Assembly: GCF_014189455.1 (NCBI RefSeq)
Contig: NZ_CP050299.1
Location: 310,001 to 374,000 of the forward strand
Source of the DNA: Mesorhizobium huakuii
GTDB taxonomy: Bacteria; Pseudomonadota; Alphaproteobacteria; Rhizobiales; Rhizobiaceae
Direction: 5' to 3'
Length of the DNA stretch: 64,000 nucleotides
Position numbers and translations under genes: made by a program. The stretch's first letter is position 1. The number at the start of each line of letters is the position of its first letter. A model generated the notes under the pieces. It was not told where the DNA came from. It ran no database searches and worked only from the letters and a program-made list of their open reading frames with translations. Of the stretch, positions 47,340-57,041 are shown piece after piece.

Positions 47340-47580
47340 CCCCGCGCTGCAATACCGTCTCAAGTACTTTGTCGATCATCGCCTGCTCAGTCGTCGAATG
47401 TACTCGATCCGGAACTTCCTGACCCAACGACGGATTGTCTCGTAGGGGACCACAATGCCGCGCTCCAGCAGCATTTCGTCAACCAGACCCAAGCTCAGCG
47501 GAAATCGGAATAAAGCCGGACCGCGTGAGCAATGACCTCGGGCGGCCGTGGCGATTGTAGCTAACGGGCGAACGGTTCAT
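47340..47580 (-). pseudogene. IS6-family transposase N-terminal remnant
   Basis: On the minus strand the pattern MNRSPVSYNRHGRP, then after frame changes LGLVDEMLLERGIVVPYETIRRWVRKFRIEYIRRLS, is the N-terminus of an IS6-family transposase. It is truncated and frameshifted. The region 47581-47702 up to the TadD-like gene holds nothing recognisable. Confidence 0.7.
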
Positions 47581-47702
47581 ACCGTCGCCCTATGCTCCAA
47601 AAGCTGACCGCCAGTTAACGTAACACCGCCTGCATACCTGCTGTGTCTGCTTGTGTAGGTCCAATGCCGTCACAGCTCGCGTAAAGCGCTCCCGCTATGC
47701 CT

Positions 47703-48233
47703 CTATCGCGATGGTGCCAACGCACTCCGTTTGGACTTCCCGTCAAACGCTAGCGACAGGTTGAGATTATGGTGCAACATCTGATTCTCTGGCTCTGCTT
47801 CGAGAGCTTGGCGGTATAGCGCTTGTGCCGCGTCATGCCGCCCCTCGTTATCCAAGACAACTCCCTTCGCATTCAATGCACGCAAATTTCCTGGGACGGC
47901 AACTAAGACGCTGTCGAGTACCTGAAGCGCCTCATGCGCGCGTTCCTGCGCCAGCAAGGCCTTCGTAAGACGGATTGCCGCATCGACATTGTCTGGATGC
48001 TGCTTCAGATCATCCCGCAAAGCCTGCACTTGAGAATCCTGACTGACTGCGCGCCAAATGCGTTCGCGCATAGCCGGATCGATGTTATTGGCGCCCAGCA
48101 ACTCTGGTGGCGATGTCTCCTTCACTGAAAGACCCGGCTTATTCCAGCTAGTGCAACCCGCGAGAGGCAGAATGGCGAGCACAGCGAAGAGAACTGAGTA
48201 CGGCGCAGCGACTGCATTCTCATGTGAATTCAT
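47703..48233 (-). CDS. TPR lipoprotein of the Rhc system (y4yS/TadD-like)
   Basis: 176 residues. Lipoprotein signal with LAGC at residues 24-27, then two to three tetratricopeptide repeats (AIRLTKALLAQERAHEALQVLDSVLVAVPGNLRALNAKGVVLDNEGRHDAAQALYRQALEAEPEN) like TadD pilotins. It follows rhcV by 15 bases; in NGR234-type Rhc loci I recall a TPR gene (y4yS) in the same place. A pilotin-like role for the split Rhc secretin is possible. This is inferred. Confidence 0.75.
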   Translation of the reverse strand: MNSHENAVAAPYSVLFAVLAILPLAGCTSWNKPGLSVKETSPPELLGANNIDPAMRERIWRAVSQDSQVQALRDDLKQHPDNVDAAIRLTKALLAQERAHEALQVLDSVLVAVPGNLRALNAKGVVLDNEGRHDAAQALYRQALEAEPENQMLHHNLNLSLAFDGKSKRSALAPSR

Positions 48234-48248
48234 GCTTGGTTTTCCCTA

Positions 48249-50354
48249 TCATCGAGCGCTTTGGCTGTCAGTTGGCGGCAACGCCGATATTGCGCGGTTT
48301 CCGTGACGTTCCAATATTGGTTCCAGTCGGAGCTTGATCGATCCGGCGGGCTGAATCGTGAAGTCGGAGGCGAGGTCCTGATAAGACAGAACAGCAAGAT
48401 CGATCCCGTGTCGGCTTAGAAAACCGCGGACGAAACGTCGGACATCCATTGAAGTCAATACGACAGGGAGGGTCTGACCCGGTGCTGCGCTGGAAAGGAT
48501 CTGACGCATCTGTGACAGCAGCGCTTCGCTTTGCCGATCCTCTAACACGAGATATGGGCCTGCAGCCGAATCCCGAACGGCGCTGCGCATGAAATCCTCA
48601 GTCTCACGTTCGATAACGAAGGCGGGCACGATTCCGTGTGTGGCATAGCGGTGACAGATCTGCCGCTTCATGCCAGAACGAACGTATTCCGTGAGCAGTG
48701 CGACGTTTTGCTCACGTTCGCTCCATTCGGCCAATGCCTCCAAGACGAGTCGGGTATTGCGGATGGGGATACCTTCATCCAGCAGGCGGCGCAGCACATC
48801 GGCAATCCGAGGGATCGGCGTGGTGCGCAGCACCTCCTTCACCAGATCAGCGTATTCCTGCTCCATGCGACCCAGCAAATGGCGGGTTTCTTGGATGCCC
48901 ACCAAGCGCGGTGCATAGCGGGTCAAGGTCGCATGGATACGCAACGCGAGGCGTTCGCTGGGACGGTGATGCCCGATGCCGGCGGCATTGAGAGCCGGCG
49001 CATGGCTTTGTTCGACCCAGATTTTGTCCATTTCTGGATCATGCCGAAATGGGATGCCGCTCGATTCAATGCTCGCCAGATCGTCGGTGAGGGTGAGCTG
49101 TGTCGGATTAATCAAATCCTGTTCGACTGGCACGCCCTCGACATCTATCCTGAATTGCGACTCGGGCAGCTGCTGGTCGACCGCGACCGGGATGCGCGGA
49201 ACGACAATGCCGAGATCGGCTGAGACTAGTTGCGAAACGCGTGCAATGTGCTGTTGCAATTCAACTTGGTCGATCGCATGCGTAAGGCTCGGCGCAAGGA
49301 AGAAGGCGATCGGACATGCCTCTGCAGGGACGGTTTCCTTCTCTACTGGCGCTGCAGTTGCAGCATCGACCTTGCCGGCGCCCGGCACATCACCCTTGAC
49401 AATGCTTGCCGCGGCGAAGACTGCGGCCAAGATCAGAAACACTGGCAGGGGGAAACCAGGAACGAACCCCATCACAACCAAGACGCAGGCCGCCAGCCGC
49501 AATGCTCGCTTACTGGCGGTGAGTTGCTTGACTATGTCCGTACCAAGGTTGGAACTTGCAGCCCCAGTTACGCGAGTGACGATGGTCGCCGCCGTAATTG
49601 AGAGCAGCAGGGCCGGAATCTGCGAGATCAACGCATCACCTATCGTCAGCAGAGTATAGTGATGCAGCACCTCGCCGAACGACATGCCCTTCGAGAGCAG
49701 GCCGATCGAAATCCCACCCAGCATGTTGATGAAGATAACCACCAGCCCGGCAATGGCGTCGCCCTTCACAAATTTCATCGCGCCATCCATCGCGCCATAA
49801 AGTTGGCTTTCCCTCTCCAATGTGGCGCGCCGCCTGCGCGATTCGTTGGCATCGATGTGGCCGTTGCGTAACTCTGCGTCGACCGCCATTTGCTTGCCCG
49901 GCAGAGCGTCGAGCGTGAAGCGCGCCGCCACTTCTGCGACACGTTCGGCGCCCTTCGCGAGGACCATGAATTGCACCATGGTCACGACCAGAAATATGAC
50001 AAAACCTACGACGATATTGCCTGAGATTACGAAATCGCCGAAGGTGTGGATGATGCTACCTGCCTCCCCCTCGGCCAAGATCAGTCGCGTCGTTGCGATG
50101 GTGAGCGCCAGACGGAATACCGTGGATATCAAAATGACGCCGGGCAACGACGAAAAATCGAGTGGCGTGCTGACATACAGGGCGACCAATAGCAGCAGTA
50201 TGGCCAATCCCATATTGAATCCGATCAGCGTGTCGATCACCATGATCGGGATTGGCATGACCATCATAGCTACGGCTAGAAGCAGCATCAACGCGACCAT
50301 TAAGTCCGGGTTGGCCGGCGCACGCTCGATGAAGTTACGCAAAACGTTGGCCAT
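48249..50354 (-). CDS. rhcV: T3SS export-gate protein RhcV (SctV), system B
   Basis: 701 residues. Membrane half with IGFNMGLAILLLLVALYVSTPLDFSSLPGVILISTVFRLALTIATTRLILAEGEAGSIIHTFGDFVI, cytoplasmic loop RVAEVAARFTLDALPGKQMAVDAELRNGHIDANESRRRRATLERESQLYGAMDGAMKFVKGDAIAG, then the nonameric C-terminal domain (GIPIRNTRLVLEALAEWSEREQNVALLTEYVRSGMKRQI). It is a clear paralogue of the protein encoded at 29103 but of the rhizobial branch. Intact. Confidence 0.95.
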   Translation of the reverse strand: MANVLRNFIERAPANPDLMVALMLLLAVAMMVMPIPIMVIDTLIGFNMGLAILLLLVALYVSTPLDFSSLPGVILISTVFRLALTIATTRLILAEGEAGSIIHTFGDFVISGNIVVGFVIFLVVTMVQFMVLAKGAERVAEVAARFTLDALPGKQMAVDAELRNGHIDANESRRRRATLERESQLYGAMDGAMKFVKGDAIAGLVVIFINMLGGISIGLLSKGMSFGEVLHHYTLLTIGDALISQIPALLLSITAATIVTRVTGAASSNLGTDIVKQLTASKRALRLAACVLVVMGFVPGFPLPVFLILAAVFAAASIVKGDVPGAGKVDAATAAPVEKETVPAEACPIAFFLAPSLTHAIDQVELQQHIARVSQLVSADLGIVVPRIPVAVDQQLPESQFRIDVEGVPVEQDLINPTQLTLTDDLASIESSGIPFRHDPEMDKIWVEQSHAPALNAAGIGHHRPSERLALRIHATLTRYAPRLVGIQETRHLLGRMEQEYADLVKEVLRTTPIPRIADVLRRLLDEGIPIRNTRLVLEALAEWSEREQNVALLTEYVRSGMKRQICHRYATHGIVPAFVIERETEDFMRSAVRDSAAGPYLVLEDRQSEALLSQMRQILSSAAPGQTLPVVLTSMDVRRFVRGFLSRHGIDLAVLSYQDLASDFTIQPAGSIKLRLEPILERHGNRAISALPPTDSQSAR

Positions 50355-50773
50355 CCGAGGCCCCTCTATGATGGTTTGAGAATTGCTCTGCTGCTACGCA
50401 GCTTTCGAAGACCCATCAGAGGGCATCGCTTGCGCTTGAGAACGAGAGGCAGGCGCGAGGACGTGCTTGCCAGGAGGTACCCAGTCTGTCCAGAACCGTA
50501 AGGGCCTCACCGCTGATGACCTTCGAGATGAACGCATACGCGAAAAGCCGCAGCAGCTGTATATCCCGAAAACTACCGTGGGCAGCGAGCCGCAACCGGA
50601 GCAGCTAGCCTTTGATCAAGCTGCTCCGGTTCTGCCGGAGCAGCACAATTCGCCGTAACTCGTCCCGCGGGACGACGATGCCTTCACGCACCGCACGATA
50701 GCGAGGCGACAGGATAGGTGGGGCAGCTTGACCATGGCATTCTCCTTAATATGGCCTGCGAACTTGGAAATCA
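50355..50773. other. Spacer between system B sctD and rhcV
   Basis: Unusually long for this operon. On the minus strand a 46-residue frame with an RBS (AAGGAG) starts MVKLPHLSCRLAIVRCV near 50735, and an overlapping frame reads RYRAVREGIVVPRDELRRIVLLRQNRSSLIKG. One of them may be a small gene or the remains of one. It also contains the hairpin at 50620-50644. Confidence 0.35.
50620..50644. other. Perfect 10-bp stem-loop
   Basis: GCTGCTCCGG, a five-base loop (TTCTG), then CCGGAGCAGC. A third partial copy CCGGAGCAGCT is at 50597-50607. No T-run follows on either strand, so it is not a normal intrinsic terminator. It could protect or separate transcripts between sctD and rhcV. Confidence 0.7.
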
Positions 50774-51664
50774 TTAATACGGGAGAGCAGCAAGGCGGCC
50801 ATTTCGGCTGAGCAGCACACGACGGTCCTCGATCCGATCGACCATCCACCCATCATCCAAAATGGCGCCGACAAAATACTTCTCACCAGCGATTACAACA
50901 TACGGCAGGGGCCCACGCCAAACAGCTTCAACGGCGATTGCGGATGGCGCCTTCTCCTCTTTGATGACCACTCCATTGACCAGTGTTAGAGCGCCCTTCG
51001 TGCGATGATCGAACCACTGCTGAACGTTCTGCCAACGGATGACCGATGCAGACGTGACGGTCCCTTCAGCGGTCACAACACCCTTGGCGGAGCCGATCTT
51101 AATATTGAGCAGGCCCGCTTTGTCGACTTCCTGTTGCAGGTCTTTGGCCGCGGCCACGTTAGTCTGATCGTCAGCGCGGTTATTGCTAAGCTTGGACTCA
51201 AGGTCGGCACCAGGAGAATTGGCGCTCAATGCCCCAGCGTTGCCGTAGTAGGAGAAAATGGCCGAGAGCGCGCCGATCCCGAGAGAGCCGAGTAACACCA
51301 AGGCAAGCACGGAGATGGAAAGACGTGGTATGCCGATCCCACTGGCTGGCGCAGCATCCTGCACTGACCAGAGAATGGACATCGCGCCTGCATGAATGAC
51401 GACCGGAAGGGGCACCACAACGCACTCCCCTGCCGCAATATTCCTGTTGTCTTCCATCCTGAGGCCGGCTGCAAGCGCCTCGACCTCGATCGAATTGCCA
51501 AGAAGAGTCATACGAAAATGATGCGGCGCGAGTCCTTGCTCGACGAAGATTATATCCGCATCGAGGCCACTGCCGATCAAGCCCGTTTCTAGAGCCGCCT
51601 TACCGGTCAGTCCGCAATAGAGCCCCGACAGAACTTCGAAATGAAGGGAAACGGCGTCATTCAA
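50774..51664 (-). CDS. sctD: T3SS inner-ring protein SctD (y4yQ-like), system B
   Basis: 296 residues if started at the TTG at 51664, which has an RBS (GGGAG) eight bases upstream and leaves the hairpin at 51689 outside the gene. An upstream GTG at 51739 lacks an RBS. FHA-like N-terminus (NDAVSLHFEVLSGLYCGLTGKAALETGLIGSGLDADIIFVEQGLAPHHFRMTLLG), a membrane segment (ISVLALVLLGSLGIGALSAIFSYYG), then a periplasmic part (GLLNIKIGSAKGVVTAEGTVTSASVIRWQNVQQWF). It is shorter than the system A SctD, as usual for Rhc systems. Confidence 0.8.
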   Translation of the reverse strand: MNDAVSLHFEVLSGLYCGLTGKAALETGLIGSGLDADIIFVEQGLAPHHFRMTLLGNSIEVEALAAGLRMEDNRNIAAGECVVVPLPVVIHAGAMSILWSVQDAAPASGIGIPRLSISVLALVLLGSLGIGALSAIFSYYGNAGALSANSPGADLESKLSNNRADDQTNVAAAKDLQQEVDKAGLLNIKIGSAKGVVTAEGTVTSASVIRWQNVQQWFDHRTKGALTLVNGVVIKEEKAPSAIAVEAVWRGPLPYVVIAGEKYFVGAILDDGWMVDRIEDRRVLLSRNGRLAALPY

Positions 51665-51680
51665 GGATGATCTCCCGAAC

Positions 51681-51716
51681 AAGAAGAGAAGCCGCACGGC
51701 AATTGCCATGCGGCTT
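51681..51716 (-). terminator. Attenuator-like hairpin after nopA
   Basis: On the minus strand AAGCCGCATGGCAATTGCCG, continuing TGCGGCTT, forms an almost perfect palindrome (51689-51716), followed by the pyrimidine-rich CTCTTCTTGTT. Located between nopA and sctD, it would let most transcripts end after the abundant pilus subunit while some continue into sctD-rhcV. Confidence 0.65.
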
Positions 51717-51782
51717 ATCTTGGTTCCAGATCGCGCCACTTGGGGACACGTTCGGGGCTACTCTAGAGCCCCGCTTCCGACA

Positions 51783-51998
51783 CTACTGAACGCGCTCGTC
51801 GGCCGCCTTCTTGATTGTGTTGAGGTTGGTCGTAAGAGTGCGCAGCTGTATACTCCTAGCCGTAGCCTCCAAGCTAACCGCCGTTAGCTCCGCGAGTTGC
51901 GCCTGGAACGCGGTAGCCCCAGCAGCTTTGGTAGCTACGTCTACAGCACCTGAGGCGGCAGTACCAGCCGCACTAGTAGCAGTACCTACTTTACTCAT
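51783..51998 (-). CDS. nopA: NopA, T3 pilus subunit of the Rhc system
   Basis: 71 residues from MSKVGTATSAAGTAASGAVDVATKAAG; seven extra codons upstream are possible. The second half (AFQAQLAELTAVSLEATARSIQLRTLTTNLNTIKKAADERVQ) carries the NopA pattern, and the size matches NopA (about 70 residues). NopA forms the extracellular pilus of rhizobial T3SS. It lies directly after nopC under the same tts box. The start has the purine-rich GAAAGGAAAAC sequence upstream. Confidence 0.88.
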   Translation of the reverse strand: MSKVGTATSAAGTAASGAVDVATKAAGATAFQAQLAELTAVSLEATARSIQLRTLTTNLNTIKKAADERVQ

Positions 51999-52068
51999 GT
52001 TGTTTTCCTTTCTGTTCAAACTGTGCCGTCAGCAACAGCACGCACCTCCTGACGCGGACCATCCAACG

Positions 52069-52350
52069 TCAGGCATCCTCTTCAGTTTCTGCCATAGCAT
52101 CCTCCGCTTCATCCATGGCATCGCTCGCAATTTGCAGCGCAATCGCACGAAGAGTGCTTTCGAACTCGCTTTGAACTGCAGCTTGGTCAGAAATGGTTGG
52201 ACGATCCGCCGGTTCGCTCCCGCCAACCGGCCTGTTCTGACCAGAAGACCCGGTGGATCCTTGATGCGGCTGTCCATTCGAATGTCCATGGCCCTTTTGG
52301 GCCAAGGAAACACCGATGTTGCCACCTCCACTACCAATTGCTGCGACCAT
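52069..52350 (-). CDS. nopC: NopC-like secreted protein of the Rhc system
   Basis: 93 residues: MVAAIGSGGGNIGVSLAQKGHGHSNG, Gly/Ser/Gln-rich N-terminal half and an acidic C-terminal helix (AAVQSEFESTLRAIALQIASDAMDEAEDAMAETEEDA). NopC of other rhizobia is about 100 residues, secreted, and encoded just before nopA, as here. An overlapping frame (52029-52337) is less likely, having no such compositional pattern. Starts about 60 bases after the tts box. Confidence 0.75.
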   Translation of the reverse strand: MVAAIGSGGGNIGVSLAQKGHGHSNGQPHQGSTGSSGQNRPVGGSEPADRPTISDQAAVQSEFESTLRAIALQIASDAMDEAEDAMAETEEDA

Positions 52351-52410
52351 CAGTTACTCCGGCATCTGTTTCCATTGGCGGCGACGCGTAACAAGCTCAA
52401 TCTCCTCAAG

Positions 52411-52441
52411 CTATGAGCGTGAGCTTTCGAGAAGCTGACGA
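52411..52441 (-). promoter_or_regulatory. tts box upstream of nopC-nopA-sctD-rhcV
   Basis: On the minus strand: TCGTCAGCTTCTCGAAAGCT followed by CACGCTCATAG. The first 20 bases match the TtsI operator core at every fixed position, and the site is about 60 bases before nopC. In rhizobia TtsI, itself induced by flavonoids through NodD, activates T3SS genes from such boxes. The ttsI gene is not in the window. Confidence 0.92.
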
Positions 52442-53173
52442 GTCTCAACAAAATGCCGCGCTACCGCAAAATAAATGGTCGTGCACGATCTGGCCTTCGT
52501 GCGCGGCAAGGTCATGATGTGGACAGTCGGTTCTAGCGCGGCAGTTGTAGTGACGCGAATGATGTCGCCTTAAGAACGCGCAAAGAAAGCCAGGACATGT
52601 CATGCCGTGACTGAGCGCCCACCGTCGGTGCGGTCCTCTTCACAGGTGACGCCGGTTGCCGCCTGCCATCAGCTGTGCTGTGGCCGTACTCCTGCTCTCC
52701 GCTCCCTCTTAGTCACCTATTGCACGCACGCGACGCCTGTTTGTGCCAATATTAAACGTCTGCGATCCGTGCGTCGGCCGCCCAACCTACGGTGCTACTG
52801 CGTGCGCATCACCTGGATATCCATTCGGTCGTCCTACGCTTCCGGCGCGTCCAGGCTGCGCCACTGCGCTATCAATAGCCGCTGCCGGTCAGTGACCCGC
52901 CGGCCTGAGCGCGTTTGTGCTCCCCGCCTTCGATGCGAAGTTTTTTCAGCGGGCCACCAACGCAGCTTCGGGGAACTAAACGCGGTGTCCACTGGATCAT
53001 TGCCATCCTTCTTGCGCGAGAGCGTTGACATCAAGCAGGGCGCCACGCCGGAATAGACGTGGCACGAAGAGAGGCGGCGGTTGCGTTCATTTGGGCCAGG
53101 CAGCGCTCGACGACCAAGCGTCTGAGGATCACCGACAACGCTGAACGTATCTCCCCTGCATCGGAGCTAGACC
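52442..53173. other. Spacer upstream of system B operon
   Basis: No gene recognised. A 149-codon frame at 52607-53056 has an arginine- and cysteine-rich translation and is unlikely to be coding. Confidence 0.35.
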
Positions 53174-53299
53174 ATGACTGGTATTGGCCGAACCGGGAAA
53201 TCGCCCATTTGGGAACCTGCAGCCGACCGCATCAGGGGAGGGCACGGCTCTCGCGCTGATCTTGTGAGGAGGCGCTGGGGTAGACGCACGTTCATGGGT
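53174..53299 (+). pseudogene. Truncated effector start (shared MTGIGR N-terminus)
   Basis: ATG at 53174 begins MTGIGRTGKSPIWEPAADRI, very like the start of the effector-like gene at 54210 (MTGIGRPGRSRIGNAGADST). After about 40 codons the reading enters a degenerate IS6-family transposase. It is the 5-prime end of an effector gene whose remainder was lost. Confidence 0.6.
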
Positions 53300-53720
53300 T
53301 GTGGCGGGCTGTCGAGCAGGACTGATATGTTCTCGACGGGAACGTCCAGGATCGCCGCAGTACCAAGGGCGCTAGGCGCCTGCTCATCGTCTGCTGAAGA
53401 ACAGGCCTGGCACCAACGCGCATCATTACCGACAACTGCGTTCCTACAGAGCGACGAAACGGCAGGTCATCCCGGATGTCGAGCACCGCGCGCACAGGGG
53501 CCCTAACATTGGGCCAAGAATTCCCACGAGCCGCTGCAAAAGCGCACGAGCAAGGCGTTCGCTGGAAAACCTGCAGCGCTCTTCGATCTTCTCAACCTTC
53601 CGTAATCTGTTCGCGCAGCCGGCTCAAAGCGCTCCATCGCGTCAACGCTATCGCGGAATGGAAGTTATGGCCCGAGCCCTCGCCTGACATTTCCGTCTGC
53701 GCTCCCTTCACGTCCAACTA
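53300..53720 (+). pseudogene. Degenerate IS6-family transposase C-terminal part
   Basis: With several frame changes the translation follows the IS6 pattern: VLDG-VQDRRSTKGARRLL, TRIITDN, YRATKRQVIPDVEHRAHRGPNIGP, KSARARRSLENLQRSSIFSTFRNLFAQPAQSA. At least three frameshifts and one stop. An old insertion that destroyed the effector gene at 53174. Confidence 0.75.
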
Positions 53721-53776
53721 AGATACCCCAATCGCTAACGCATGAGCCAGGTCGGTTTTTGCGTCCGAGGAGCCCT

Positions 53777-53807
53777 TCGTCAGCTAATCGTCAGCTAGGC
53801 GGTCTAG
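53777..53807 (+). promoter_or_regulatory. tts-box-like site upstream of the large effector gene
   Basis: TCGTCAGCTAATCGTCAGCT followed by AGGCGGTCTAG. It keeps both AGCT half-sites and the central TCG of the tts box with three core mismatches. The putative effector gene starts 400 bases downstream on the same strand, longer than usual but with no gene between. Confidence 0.6.
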
Positions 53808-54209
53808 ACCTGCCACGCCAAGCCAGCCTGAACTCAATGCGAAACATAGGAGTGCGAATCGTCATGTATGGTCAATTGGTGGCTCGTCCGATGTGCACTA
53901 CCCCCACTGGCTAAGCTGACCTTGGTAACCGCCCGGCGATCGGACGCAGAAGCCAAAGGCTTGCAGACATGGCTGCCCGGATGCGCTTAGCCGGAGCAGG
54001 TTCCAGCGGCAGCTCATTTTCGGCGTAAGTGGGCGAACAACCGTGCCGGTGAAAGGCAGCAAGCAAGCCTCCACTAGTCTCGGCAGAGGACAGAGAGCAG
54101 TGGTACAGGGCGCTCCAAGCTCCCGCAGGTCAGGGCCTAGATCCACTACGGCTGAGCGACATCAGCCCCAACACAATGGGCGCATTCTTGCCAATATCGG
54201 AGATGTAAT

Positions 54210-56773
54210 ATGACGGGCATTGGTCGACCTGGCAGATCGCGCATAGGGAATGCTGGAGCCGACAGCACGTTGGGGGCGAGCAGTTCGCGCTCGCAATCCA
54301 GTGTTGCTCTTGGGGAAGGCAGTCAATCGTTCGGATCCGTTGTCGAGCGGATCCGCTCTGGGGCTCAAGATAGAGGGACGTCCTCCGCGCGCGGTGCCGA
54401 TGATGCCCTGGGCGACGGGTCTTCCGGCCACTCCGTTGGCGCACATCGAACCCTGACTGCTGCGCCACGTGAAGCCGCTGCGCCACCTGCAGCGATTGCG
54501 CGGCAACGCGATTTTCCCTCAGTCTCGGAGGGTGGAGCCACGGCGTCCGAGGGCGGAGCTACGGCGCCGGTCGCCAGCCAGCCTCCAAGCTCGAGTGTGG
54601 CAGTTCCCATTTCCTTGACAGGCGAAGAAATCAACGCGGCAAAGATACGAATGCTCGGCCTGCTTAACGAGCTTGACGGTTGCCGTAATGCGGCCCTGCG
54701 CGGACACGATTCGTGGGAGGAGGCGCAAGATCAGATGGATCGGTTCATCAATGCAGGCTCGACAGTTCTGAACTACTACGCAAGCCTGCCCCCGGCAGTG
54801 GCGCGTAGCATTCTGTCCGACGATCGGGCGCGTGAATTCCGCGACGAAACGCTCAATCGGGCGAAGCACTGCAACATGTTGGCCACCAATATACTCTACG
54901 CCTTGCGCGAAAAAGGGAGGCTGCGGACGCGGTACTCCACAAGTTGCGCGCATCCAACACTCCCCGCGACCCGCTGAGCCGAGCAGTTTCGAGTGTGGCG
55001 AAGCACTATGTGGCCCTCATGGAGTGGTGGGAAAAGAAGCTGCGGCGCTGCGAACGGATGCGGTCCGTCTGCGCCGCCACTGCCAACTTACCGAGCGCAA
55101 CGGCCGAGATGCGAGAGGGCGAACAGGCCGCACTGCGCCTGCACACCGGCTGGGCAGCGAATTTGAAGGTCATGGTGCTGCAATCGCGGGTCGCTCTCGC
55201 GCAGATCAAGATTGAGCCGCTGGCGAGCACGTTCGAAGCAGCCGTGAGGGAAATCCTCATAGGTGAGGACCGGAAGGTGCGTCTGCTGGGGACCTTCATC
55301 AGCGACGTTTTTCCGGCATTCCACTCGACCCGCGACGCTGTGATGTCCAGCGAAGGGCGCCCACTCGACGCAGAGCACTGCGCCGTGCTGGAAGGAGTCA
55401 TGGAGCGGCTTTCGGAATTTGGATTGGCGTTGCACGACATGCTTGCCAAGTTAGGCGATGACCGAACAGGTGCCGGCCTCCCATTGGAACTGTTGGGCCA
55501 GATCGTGGACGACGCATGGATCACTGCGCACGAGGTCATGCACTTCCTGGAACTGCAGCCGAAGTCGCCAGCCATCATTGCATCGCCGGCAGCCGCTGGT
55601 GCTGCAAAACCGGCCGGCACTGCCGGCACGGCTACAATCGCCGAAACCTTGGCACAACAACTGCAGACCAAAGCCATCATTGCACCGCCGGCCGACGCTC
55701 GCGCTGCGATACCGGCCGACACTGCCAGCGAGGCTGCAGGGGCCCAAGGCACTGCAGTGGGCAAGAAACGGAAAGCGAACGGGAAAGGGAAAGACAGGCA
55801 GGCCGCCGGTGCTAGCTCTTCGGCCGCCGGCCAGCCGGAGCCGCAAGTCGCTGCAAACGACGGCGACCCGGCGCCAGCAGCCAAGGTTGTCGTGCTTTCC
55901 GATCTAGGTACGAAAAAGCTCGTGAGTGCGGAGGAGGCGCCGGATGCGAGTGCGTCGGCGGCGGCACGCTTGGCGATCTGGCAGGCCCCGGCTTCGGAGC
56001 AGATGCTGGCACGGTTGGCCGAACTCCTGAAGTTCGATCTGGCTGGTCAGCAAAAGGCCGTCTCGCAAGCGCGCCAGATGAAACCCGAGAACGCCGAACA
56101 CGTCGTGGACACCGTGGTCGAGCGTCTGCAGACCCAGGCCGCCGAGATGCAGGCCTGTCTGGCCGCGTTTAAGCAGCATGCTAGTCTCCTCCGACTCTCG
56201 CCTTCGCAAGTACCCAAAGTGCACGAAGACACACAACAGCTCAAGAAAATGTTGGGCCAGGCGCAGGGACTGGCAAAGGCTTTGAAAGAGCAAAAGGCCA
56301 CGATTACGATCGAATGCATGAAGACCTACGCATTTCCGTCGCAGAAGTACCTTGAACACTTGCGACAGGCCAAGGAGTTGACGCCTGCGGATCCACCGCA
56401 GCCGTTGAGGGGGGAGCCAGGGACGCTGTTCGAGATCCGGCTGCAGCCCAAGGCGCTGCGCAATGGTGCAAAGCCGAAACCGATGTGGGTGCACATCCAT
56501 ACGAAGGAGTCGGTACATGCGGGGCAGTTGGCGACGCTGAATGACGCCGACTTCGTCGCTTGCCACGTCAAATCCAATGAACAGCGCGGCCACAATCGCC
56601 AGTGGCAGGACGCCCGGGCTGCGATCGGTCACGAGAACGTCGTAATCCACCGCGGCAAGCTCACCCCTGCGTTCTGCAAGTCCCTGTTGACCGGAGGGCT
56701 CAGCGGCTACCCACGCCATCCGCTTGCCGCGGTGGAGCACCGGTCGACACCGGCTGCTCGACACGCGATATAG
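54210..56773 (+). CDS. Large putative type III effector, reading frame broken at A5
   Basis: Frame 1 (54210-54977) starts MTGIGRPGRSRIGNAG after a modest RBS, has a Ser/Ala/Gly-rich disordered N-terminus (residues 1-130) with two SEGGATA units, then a helical region (GEEINAAKIRMLGLLNELDGCRNAAL). At 54910-54914 a run of five A changes the frame: a -1 slip after AAA at 54912-54914 continues as REAADAVLHKLRASNTPRDPLSRAV and runs open to 56773. The whole would be about 855 residues: helical bundle, Ala/Pro-rich linker with a basic KKRKANGKGK stretch, coiled coils, and a C-terminal domain (MWVHIHTKESVHAGQLATLNDADFVACHVKSNEQRGHNRQW). I do not recognise the family. The shared N-terminus and tts-like box support an effector. 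Confidence 0.55.
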
Positions 56774-57041
56774 TCGGGGGCTCGCAGTAAAGTGCCGCTT
56801 GTGGTGACACCATGAGTCATACCTCCCAAATCTGGAGGCCAGCGGGTCGTTGGTCCGGATGCTGGCAGTTGAGCCTCTCTGGTCTTGAGCCAAACGGCGA
56901 ATGCCGCGAAATGCACGAGTTGCCGGCCCCGCACCTCAAGTATCGCAAAGAGGGCGAGCGGCGCTGGTGCGCGCAACACTCCGGCCAAAACTTGCCTGAA
57001 GCGGACGCCCGAGTTGAGCTGTCGCGTCGAAGGAATTGCAG

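Noticed and set aside
47585..47615. Minus-strand GGTCAGCTTTTGGAGC as a possible tts box
   Set aside because: The second half-site does not fit and there is no gene properly placed downstream.
52029..52337. 102-codon minus-strand frame overlapping nopC
   Set aside because: The overlapping 93-codon frame has the NopC-like start, composition and spacing from the tts box.
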